From Bacillota bacterium (GTDB lineage: Bacteria; Bacillota; Clostridia; Christensenellales; CAG-138): DNA of 11,380 nucleotides. The notes beneath the pieces were generated by a model. It was not told where the DNA came from, ran no database searches, and saw only the letters and a program-made list of their open reading frames with translations. The stretch lies in contig JAEWMV010000106.1 in assembly GCA_023393045.1 (NCBI GenBank), positions 1-11,380 on the forward strand, in the 5' to 3' direction. This document shows positions 6,450 to 11,380 of the stretch, in pieces (position 1 is the stretch's first letter; each line of letters begins with the position of its first letter). Made by a program: the position numbers and the translations under genes.

Positions 6450-7404
6450 CGCACAAATCGCGCCAGCTCATGAGCCATTCGTGCTGGTTTTCCAGATTTC
6501 TCATTGAAAAGCCCTGACAATCGGTGATCGTCGCCTGTATATCGTAATGGCGGATGGCGATAAAATCATAGACGGATTGCATGTCACGCTCGCTCGTCGC
6601 GACGCCGCGCGTCTTTTCATAACCCGACAAAAACCTTTCAAGCTTGCGCGCCGTTTTATCGAAATCCTCCTGCCGGAAGCGGAAGTAATCGGTATCGTCG
6701 CTCATTACCGCAATGTCCGCCGACGGGTGCGAATAACACGCCGCGTCAAAATCAAACAGCCAATATTGGCCGTCACGGGTTTTTAGCATATTGCCGCAGT
6801 GAAAATCGCCGTGGCAAAATCCTTTTGAAGATAGATCGAATCTGCCCCAAAGCTCGTCGCCATAGCCTTTCAAATCCCGCAGCTTGTTTTCGGGGAAGCC
6901 GATGTGTTCCAGTATGGCCAAATACCGGTCGATATAGTGTTCCTTGGCGCGCCGCGCAAGCTCGCCGTCATACCGATCCATCAAATTGTGCAGTATCCCG
7001 GTCTGCTGCGCTATCCGCGTCAAATCGGTTTCCGGATCGGGTTCATCGCCCTCTATTCGCGCAAAAAGGATCGCTATGGATTTTCCGTTTGGCGTAGAGA
7101 TCGTCGTATAAGACTCTCCGGAAGCCGTGTCGGCGATGCGGGCCGCGGGATAATTTTGCCGTGCCAAATAGTGGAGGACACCGATTGAATTCAGGGCGAA
7201 TTGAGCATGAAAAGGGCGGTAGATTTTAAGGATGTACGCGCCGTCGCTGCAATCGACATGGTAAACATAACCGATCCAGTCGCGGTGCTTGCGTATGCCC
7301 GCGACGCGGATGGGGTAGGTTGCATTGAGCAGCGACGCCAAACCCTCGCAATCATCAAACGATATGATCCGCTGCATGTTTTTCAATTCACCGTCGTGCT
7401 CCAT
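6400..7404 (-). CDS. APH-fold phosphotransferase (aminoglycoside/choline/homoserine-kinase-like)
   Basis: A 334-residue kinase of the APH superfamily. Seen: the ATP-binding Lys60 in YILKIYR, hinge region near LFARIEGDEP (113-122), the catalytic loop CHGDFHCGN with Asp200, His202 and Asn205, and the metal-binding LFDFD with Asp218 followed by SADIA. Family members phosphorylate aminoglycosides, macrolides, homoserine, choline and other small molecules; nothing here decides the substrate. The start at 7404 has GGAG 9 bases upstream; a later Met at residue 10 lacks one. It lies 56 bases downstream of the GrpB-type gene on the same strand, so it is probably co-transcribed. Oddity: the last 15 or so residues (from about 319, including PAVPPPAARRK) are encoded by the antisense of the murQ remnant, so the native C terminus has probably been replaced. 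Confidence 0.85.
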   Translation of the reverse strand: MEHDGELKNMQRIISFDDCEGLASLLNATYPIRVAGIRKHRDWIGYVYHVDCSDGAYILKIYRPFHAQFALNSIGVLHYLARQNYPAARIADTASGESYTTISTPNGKSIAILFARIEGDEPDPETDLTRIAQQTGILHNLMDRYDGELARRAKEHYIDRYLAILEHIGFPENKLRDLKGYGDELWGRFDLSSKGFCHGDFHCGNMLKTRDGQYWLFDFDAACYSHPSADIAVMSDDTDYFRFRQEDFDKTARKLERFLSGYEKTRGVATSERDMQSVYDFIAIRHYDIQATITDCQGFSMRNLENQHEWLMSWRDLCARRYQPAVPPPAARRK

Positions 7405-7460
7405 TGGATGATGCTCCGTTTCCCGGCGCGCTGCGATGAACGCGCGCCCGCCTGTATGTC

Positions 7461-8036
7461 CTATGGCGCCGGGGCATACCTGTTGGGGAATTCCGCCCGC
7501 GCAAGCTCTGTGTATTTCCTGACGAACGGGCCTTTTGCCCGCGTGTAGCCGTCCCTGTCGTGCGTGTAGCGTTCTTTCAGAGCGCGCTTGAGTTCTGCGT
7601 ATTCCTTTGCCACGCCGGGATGCGCGATCAGATAATCCCGAAAATACAGCTCGCCCCAGTCCCCGCTTTCCCGCACATGGATATGCACGGCCTGCCCTTC
7701 AAAACCGCGGGGCGTATAGCCCTTGAGGTACATGATGATGTCGCCCTCGGGCGTGTTTACGACATAGCCCGCATCCTTCAACGTTTCCGTGATCGCGGGC
7801 AGATTGGTATCCTTCGCGATTTCAAGCAAGATGTCGACGGTGGGCTTTGCGATCAGCCCTTCGACGGCGGAGCTGCCGATGTGGCTTATTCTGACGATGC
7901 TCTCCCCGAAGACCGAGCGCAAATAGTCCCGCTCACACAAGTAATACGCTTCCCATCCCGGGTCGTGTTCCCGAAGGATAACGGGGAACAGCCCGGCAAG
8001 CGTTTGCGCCGATACGTTTGAAAAATCCTGTCTCAC
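7461..8036 (-). CDS. GrpB/UPF0157 family protein (nucleotidyltransferase fold)
   Basis: A 191-residue protein of the GrpB (UPF0157) family. Seen: the signature HIGSSAVEGLIAKPTVDIL at residues 52-70, equivalent to the family's GSTAVPGLxAKPxIDI and to the nucleotidyltransferase-fold GS motif with following acid Asp68, plus FRDYLIAHPGVAKEYAELK and the C-terminal YTRAKGPFV segment. Known: the family has a minimal nucleotidyltransferase fold, is often next to or fused with kinases and CoaE-like proteins, and its substrate is generally unknown. The start is GTG 8036, with GGAGGG about 9 bases upstream. A promoter lies upstream at 8075-8103. It leads the operon with the APH-fold kinase and is divergent from the erm unit. 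A resistance role by nucleotidyl transfer is possible but unproven. Confidence 0.88.
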   Translation of the reverse strand: MRQDFSNVSAQTLAGLFPVILREHDPGWEAYYLCERDYLRSVFGESIVRISHIGSSAVEGLIAKPTVDILLEIAKDTNLPAITETLKDAGYVVNTPEGDIIMYLKGYTPRGFEGQAVHIHVRESGDWGELYFRDYLIAHPGVAKEYAELKRALKERYTHDRDGYTRAKGPFVRKYTELARAEFPNRYAPAP

Positions 8037-8074
8037 GATGGCCGTCCCTCCGTAAGCAATGCGTTATGTTTTTC

Positions 8075-8103
8075 ATTATAAGCGCAATGATACGCGGCCG
8101 CAA
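8075..8103 (-). promoter_or_regulatory. promoter of the GrpB-type/kinase operon
   Basis: On the minus strand TTGCGG (-35, 8098-8103), 17 bases, and a perfect TATAAT (-10, 8075-8080), about 40 bases before the GTG start. It runs back-to-back with the erm promoter; the two -35 boxes are only 12 bases apart. Confidence 0.65.
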
Positions 8104-8115
8104 TGCCCGCGCGCA

Positions 8116-8143
8116 TTGACAATCCCGCCGTTTTGGGTATAAT
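8116..8143 (+). promoter_or_regulatory. perfect-consensus promoter of the erm unit
   Basis: TTGACA (8116-8121) and TATAAT (8138-8143) both match the housekeeping sigma consensus in all six positions, separated by 16 bases. Transcription should start near 8150, giving a leader RNA of about 155 bases before the erm start. Strong constitutive transcription fits a gene controlled after initiation by its leader peptide. Confidence 0.85.
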
Positions 8144-8179
8144 GAATACAGCTTAGTGCTCGGAGGATGAAATACACCT

Positions 8180-8209
8180 ATGGGTTGCTACATTCGGCTT
8201 CGGAAATAA
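8180..8209 (+). CDS. erm leader peptide MGCYIRLRK (macrolide arrest type)
   Basis: A nine-codon reading frame between the promoter and erm encodes MGCYIRLRK and ends with TAA. Residues 6-8 are Arg-Leu-Arg, the +X+ macrolide-dependent arrest motif. In the well-studied ErmD leader (MTHSMRLR) the same RLR also occupies residues 6-8, and the ribosome stalls with Leu7 in the P site and Arg8 in the A site. The rest of the peptide is different. A GGAGG lies at 8162-8166, 13 bases before the ATG, which is longer than usual; pairing GGAGG plus UGA with one bulge would shorten the effective spacing. An in-frame stop at 8168-8170 rules out a longer version. Likely role: sensing bound macrolide and opening the downstream RNA structure so that erm is translated. 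The peptide is seen; stalling is inferred. Confidence 0.8.
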   Translation: MGCYIRLRK

Positions 8210-8210
8210 G

Positions 8211-8266
8211 GCGTGCGGAACAAGGAAAGTTTAAAGATTTAAGCTTTTTTCCCTGTTTTTGTGCGC
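8211..8266 (+). promoter_or_regulatory. competing leader stem (antisequestor candidate)
   Basis: Bases 8211-8228 can pair with 8248-8266 in a long imperfect stem of about 16 pairs (several G-U) with three single-base bulges. It includes GGAAA (8224-8228) with TTTCC (8248-8252), and GCGTGC with GTGCGC at the base. It uses 8261-8266, which also form the foot of the hairpin covering the erm ribosome binding site, so the two cannot form fully together. This is what a translational attenuator needs, but the folding energies were not computed. Confidence 0.4.
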
Positions 8267-8301
8267 TTTTTTCGACCCGAATGCAATCGAAAGAGGTGTA
8301 T
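8261..8301 (+). promoter_or_regulatory. hairpin sequestering the erm ribosome binding site
   Basis: Bases 8261-8275 pair without interruption with 8287-8301 (15 pairs, five to six of them G-U), closing an 11-base loop (8276-8286). The 3' arm contains the erm Shine-Dalgarno GAGGTG (8293-8298), so the site is hidden in this state and erm is off. In erm attenuators, ribosome stalling on the leader peptide is known to shift pairing and expose the site. The strongest part is the inner six pairs, TTTCGA with TCGAAA. Confidence 0.65.
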
Positions 8302-8306
8302 TTTTT

Positions 8307-9101
8307 ATGTCCCCAAATAGAAACCACGGGCAGAAACTGCCCTTTTGGGTATCCCAGAACTTCCTGACCAGCCGCCGTACGCTCAAGCGGCTCATTGACA
8401 AAACCTCGCTCAGCGCAAACGACCATGTGATTGAAATCGGCCCCGGAAAAGGGCATACGACCGGCCTGCTGCTTGAAACATGCGGGAAAGTGACGGCGGT
8501 GGAGATCGATAAAAGGCTCTATGACGGGCTGCTCCAAAGATTCGGCGGCGCCGCAAACCTGAAGCTGTATCATCAGAATTTTCTGGAATGGCGGCTGCCC
8601 GCCTCCGGCGCTTACAAGGTGTTTGCCAACATCCCATTCTGCCACACGACCGCGATTTTGCGCAAGCTGACGGAAAACAAAAACCCGCCGGACGAGGCGT
8701 GGCTCACCATTGAAAAGGGCGCGGCCAAGCGCTTTATGGGAAAGCCGCACGAAACGCTGCGCTCCCTCATGATTAAGCCCTTCTTTGAGGCGGAGATCGT
8801 CTACCATTTTTTGCGGGAGGACTTCCACCCCATGCCCGGCGTGGACGTCGTCCTGCTTCACCTCAAGAAAAAGGCGCAGCCCGATATCGCCCCAGCACAG
8901 TGGCGCGATTACGAGCGCTTCCTTACAAACGCCTTTCAAGACGGCGGCGCTGGATTACGGCGCATGTTCACCAAAAGGCAGCTCGCGCGGGCGGTGCGGG
9001 ATGCGGGTATCCGCATCCTCGTGCCCGGTGAGATTCTCTATATACAGTGGCTCTGCCTTTTCCGATGCTATTGCTCTCATACGCTCTGTAAAAGGGAGTA
9101 G
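8307..9101 (+). CDS. erm: Erm-type 23S rRNA adenine-N6 methyltransferase
   Basis: A 264-residue Erm-family methyltransferase. Known role: mono- or dimethylation of A2058 in 23S rRNA using S-adenosylmethionine, blocking macrolides, lincosamides and streptogramin B. Seen: SQNFLTS at residues 16-22 (Erm N-terminal signature; the KsgA/Dim1 branch has GQNFL), motif I EIGPGKG (43-49) then HTT, VEID (65-68) binding the ribose, NIPF (108-111) as the catalytic N-[IL]-P-[FY], and TIEKGAAKRF as in Erm proteins, with a helical C-terminal domain (MFTKRQL). The start at 8307 follows GAGGTG by 8 bases; the frame continues upstream to a GTG, but without a site. Unusual: HQN (89-91), where most Erm have HQD at the adenine-contacting acid, and ANIPF in place of GNIPY. 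It is preceded by a leader peptide and attenuator, which supports Erm over the housekeeping KsgA. Confidence 0.9.
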   Translation: MSPNRNHGQKLPFWVSQNFLTSRRTLKRLIDKTSLSANDHVIEIGPGKGHTTGLLLETCGKVTAVEIDKRLYDGLLQRFGGAANLKLYHQNFLEWRLPASGAYKVFANIPFCHTTAILRKLTENKNPPDEAWLTIEKGAAKRFMGKPHETLRSLMIKPFFEAEIVYHFLREDFHPMPGVDVVLLHLKKKAQPDIAPAQWRDYERFLTNAFQDGGAGLRRMFTKRQLARAVRDAGIRILVPGEILYIQWLCLFRCYCSHTLCKRE

Positions 9102-9118
9102 GGGGAAGGTTTGTTGAT

Positions 9119-9961
9119 TTAGCGTCGTATCGCCCTTGCAAGCACGGCGGTGCGGGGGTTCAGTTCCTCTTCTTTCTGAAACGCGTATTTCTCAAAGACC
9201 CAGCGAGGATTGAACCCGTCCTCGCACCCCGAAATTCCGACGCCTTCTATGTATTGCCGTGAAAAACGCGGCAAAAGCGCGACGAGCCCGCGCATGAGCG
9301 CGTCGAGCATTTCTGTTCTCGGGATACCGCGCCCTACTTCATAGCAGCCTACGGTCAAATAATCGGCGTCTTTTCCGTGCGTTCCCGTCATGTAGCCGTA
9401 TTTTTTGAGGAGCTCCCGGGGCATCGCCTCCAGAAGACCTATCACTTTGCCCGCATATTTGGCGTAAACGCCCGCAAGCCTTTCCGTTTCCCACACTTGC
9501 TCAAAAACCTTGGATTTCATATCGATGCACGCGGTGTGAAAGCGGGAGGGAGGGTTTCCAAACGGGTAATTGCACAGGCACATGGAGAGTTCTTCCAAAT
9601 AGTTCTCGCGCGTGATAGGCAGGAACTCGATTTTATTGCATGCGATCAGATGCCGCAAGTCCTCCGCGCTCATGCGCGCGTCGGCACCGGCGTCGGCATG
9701 CTCCGGATCGCCTTCTTCTTTAATGCCCAGCGCCGCATAGATTCTTTCCCGGCGCAAGGGAACGGAATCGATTTTTATTCCGTTGCAAAACACATCGATG
9801 AAGCAGTTTTCATCCCTGCCGGTTCCAAGCGTTTTATCCGCCCTATCGAAGGGTATCACAGCGACTTGAACATCCTTATCCGCGAGCCATTCCTTCAATT
9901 GGCCGATAAACGCGCCGTTCGCCTCGCACAGCGGCGAATATACGACTTCGATTCTCTTCAT
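9119..9961 (-). CDS. thioredoxin-like plus GNAT-like two-domain protein
   Basis: A 280-residue protein. Residues 1 to about 80 look thioredoxin-like: VVYSPLCEANG with a lone Cys12, then a second strand (VQVAVIPFD), FIDVFCNG and a closing strand, with VPLRRERIYAALG as the last helix. After an acidic linker (81-98) comes a GNAT-like acetyltransferase domain (about 111-265): the strand GKVIGLLEAM, the next strand LTVGCYEVGRG leading into the acetyl-CoA pyrophosphate loop, and the usual C-terminal NPRWVFEKYAFQ. YoaP-type acetyltransferases join similar domains in the opposite order, so this is only a tentative parallel. The start is taken at 9961, one base after the stop of the membrane-protein gene; the frame is open 36 codons further, but that would overlap that gene. 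Domain calls rest on pattern reading only. Confidence 0.5.
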   Translation of the reverse strand: MKRIEVVYSPLCEANGAFIGQLKEWLADKDVQVAVIPFDRADKTLGTGRDENCFIDVFCNGIKIDSVPLRRERIYAALGIKEEGDPEHADAGADARMSAEDLRHLIACNKIEFLPITRENYLEELSMCLCNYPFGNPPSRFHTACIDMKSKVFEQVWETERLAGVYAKYAGKVIGLLEAMPRELLKKYGYMTGTHGKDADYLTVGCYEVGRGIPRTEMLDALMRGLVALLPRFSRQYIEGVGISGCEDGFNPRWVFEKYAFQKEEELNPRTAVLARAIRR

Positions 9962-9962
9962 G

Positions 9963-10607
9963 TTACAGCATTCCCCCAAACAGATTGAGCGGCGACGTAA
10001 TAAAAAAGAGCGGTATCGCCGCGCCGCAAACCGCAAGGATTTGCTTTGGCGTCCTGTATAGAACGGCAATCGTCAAAACCCACAGCAGGAGTTCCGACGC
10101 ATAGCGCACATCGAGATACCAGAACCCGAACGCGAACGCCTGCCTCGTCATCAGCATCAGTATCACAGAGGCAAGGGCGAGCGAAACGGGGTGCGTTCCC
10201 CTTGCGTACCAGCATATCGCGCCGAACACGGGGGAGAGAACCGTCATGCCGATCCAGATCATCATATACGCTTTTGGAAAAAAGCCCGCGAAGAGGACGG
10301 TGTAAACATAATAGCTGCTCACCATCCCGGCAAAGAACACGAAGGTGCTTAAAGCCGCCCGCAGGGGCGTTTTGGCATAAAGCGCGATGCAGACGCCGCA
10401 AAACATCCAAAAACCCATGCGGGAAAGGAAATTGCTCAAATCCAGCGCCTCCAAGAAAGGCGGCAGCGTATTTGAAGCCGTTTCGTCCAGCATCTTGGCG
10501 ATGACGCCAAGCGCGATTCCCGCCAACAATATCAGCACGGGATACAAAACCCTTTCGGATACGGGAACGGGCATGGGTGTTCTGATTTGATTCAGGCGCT
10601 CTTTCAT
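9963..10607 (-). CDS. multi-pass membrane protein of unknown function
   Basis: A 214-residue integral membrane protein with about six or seven hydrophobic segments (roughly residues 20-38, 64-78, 84-108, 113-133, 140-162, 172-185 and 189-207). No catalytic motif is recognised. The start at 10607 forms ATGA with the stop of the upstream gene (TGA 10606-10604), a translational-coupling overlap; the reading frame extends 27 codons upstream, but only inside that gene. The next gene, the Trx/GNAT-like protein, begins one base after its stop. This tight packing argues for a joint function in or at the membrane with the putative secreted protein upstream. Confidence 0.7.
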   Translation of the reverse strand: MKERLNQIRTPMPVPVSERVLYPVLILLAGIALGVIAKMLDETASNTLPPFLEALDLSNFLSRMGFWMFCGVCIALYAKTPLRAALSTFVFFAGMVSSYYVYTVLFAGFFPKAYMMIWIGMTVLSPVFGAICWYARGTHPVSLALASVILMLMTRQAFAFGFWYLDVRYASELLLWVLTIAVLYRTPKQILAVCGAAIPLFFITSPLNLFGGML

Positions 10608-11380
10608 GACTGCCCCGGCGGCGGGAAATCCTCCGGCAGTATGGACGAAAACCTGTCCTTGAACTTTGATAACACGGTGAAGCCCCACTGTGAATCGGAG
10701 CGCTTCACAAGGAGCCTATAGGCATCGGGGACGACGCCCTTCTTTTCATCGTCTGGCCCCGCCAAATACGTGTCGTCCGCGTCAAAGGAAACATAAAACA
10801 TATCATCGCCCAGATACTGGTACGCGCCGAGGGTGTAAACCGGGTGTTCCAGATCGCCCCAATATATGTAATAGACGCCGTCCTTGCAGATGGTGTTCCC
10901 GTAGCCTTCGACGTTATAATCGGCATCCGCGTCCGGGATATCCACGCCAATGATTTCACACAAAAGTGCGGACGCTTTCTCTGAGGAGAGGTACAACACC
11001 GTACCATATCCCAGCGGGTCGCCCATGCCGTCGGGCGGGGTCGACAGTTCCCGATATTCGGCCTGCTGATAGTAATTATAGAGGATAAAAGTAAAATCGC
11101 GCTTTACAAGCTCGTCGACGCTGAAGTAGGGTTCTATATGATCCACCCTGTAGGCAAGGTCGTTGAGCATTGCCGTTTCGCCCTCGCTCAATTCCTGCTG
11201 CGCAACATCCGCATTGAGCTTTTCCGCCAGCCATTTTACGGCGTTTTCATCAACATGCTGCTGCGCATCATAGACGGTCTGCGTCGGCATATCTGTTTCG
11301 ATGGCGGCAGTGTCCGGGGCAGTAACAGGCGCGGGCGTTGTGACAGCGGGCGCGGGCGTCGGCGTGGGAACTTCCACATC
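10604..11380 (-). CDS. probable secreted or lipoprotein, 5' end cut by the window
   Basis: The open frame runs off the right edge, so its start and any signal peptide are not seen; 258 residues are visible. The first 25 or so are Pro/Thr/Ala-rich (VPTPTPAPAV and following), a typical linker of extracellular or cell-surface proteins of Bacillota. The remaining part, from about residue 40, is a soluble alpha/beta-looking domain rich in Asp and Tyr (for example YLGDDMFYVSFDADDTYLAG). No known domain is recognised. It ends at 10604, overlapping the membrane-protein gene start by ATGA, and is presumably the first or an upstream gene of this operon. A role as a lipoprotein working with the membrane protein is inference. 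Confidence 0.65.
   Translation of the reverse strand, partial: DVEVPTPTPAPAVTTPAPVTAPDTAAIETDMPTQTVYDAQQHVDENAVKWLAEKLNADVAQQELSEGETAMLNDLAYRVDHIEPYFSVDELVKRDFTFILYNYYQQAEYRELSTPPDGMGDPLGYGTVLYLSSEKASALLCEIIGVDIPDADADYNVEGYGNTICKDGVYYIYWGDLEHPVYTLGAYQYLGDDMFYVSFDADDTYLAGPDDEKKGVVPDAYRLLVKRSDSQWGFTVLSKFKDRFSSILPEDFPPPGQS

Noticed and set aside
8056..8118. Three GCAATG copies (8056, 8084, 8100) and an inverse CGCATTG (8112-8118) between the divergent promoters.
   Set aside because: Short, irregularly spaced words; they could be a regulator array but are too short to separate from chance without comparison.
8167..8367. A 66-codon frame starting at ATG 8167 that overlaps the erm start.
   Set aside because: GGAGG touches its ATG with no spacing, and it runs out of frame into erm. 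The nine-codon frame at 8180 explains the site better and carries the arrest motif.
8178..8939. A 253-codon minus-strand frame across erm.
   Set aside because: It is antisense to a well-supported Erm gene and shows no domain motif.

Overview
The window looks like chromosomal DNA of a GC-rich Bacillota, most likely a Clostridia-type gut anaerobe. The evidence is strong GGAGG-type ribosome binding sites, some TTG and GTG starts, SigA-like promoters, and families common there (Erm, GrpB/UPF0157, AraC with a GyrI-like domain, TetR, PP2C). No rRNA, tRNA, CRISPR array, intact insertion sequence or phage gene is visible. The taxonomic call is inference.

Layout. Positions 40-1406 (+): an alpha/beta hydrolase of the proline-iminopeptidase type and a small CoA-binding-domain protein. 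1433-2314 (-): an AraC-type regulator with a GyrI-like ligand domain, starting at TTG. 2416-4476 (-): an NAD(P)-dependent epimerase/dehydratase followed by a CrtC/AttH-type lipocalin-fold protein. These two are transcribed away from a divergent TetR regulator (4588-5145, +), with a good promoter and a palindromic candidate operator between them. 5440-6204 (+): a PP2C-type phosphatase, followed at once by a decayed 5' fragment of murQ (6221 to about 6449). The fragment runs tail-to-tail into an APH-fold kinase (6400-7404, -), whose last residues are read from the antisense of the murQ remnant. A GrpB/UPF0157 protein (7461-8036, -) lies upstream of the kinase in the same direction.

The most interesting region is 8116-9101 (+), an inducible-looking macrolide-resistance unit. 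It has a perfect-consensus promoter (TTGACA, 16 bp, TATAAT), a nine-codon leader peptide MGCYIRLRK carrying the Arg-Leu-Arg macrolide-arrest motif at residues 6-8, a hairpin that buries the ribosome binding site of the next gene, and an Erm-type 23S rRNA methyltransferase. The leader keeps the RLR register of the ErmD leader but otherwise has a different sequence. The erm start, the leader and the RNA pairings were read directly from the sequence; induction by macrolides is inference from the family.

9119-11380 (-) is a tightly packed operon entering from beyond the right edge: a probable secreted or lipoprotein gene (5' end missing), a multi-pass membrane protein overlapping it by ATGA, and a protein with a thioredoxin-like domain joined to a GNAT-like acetyltransferase domain.
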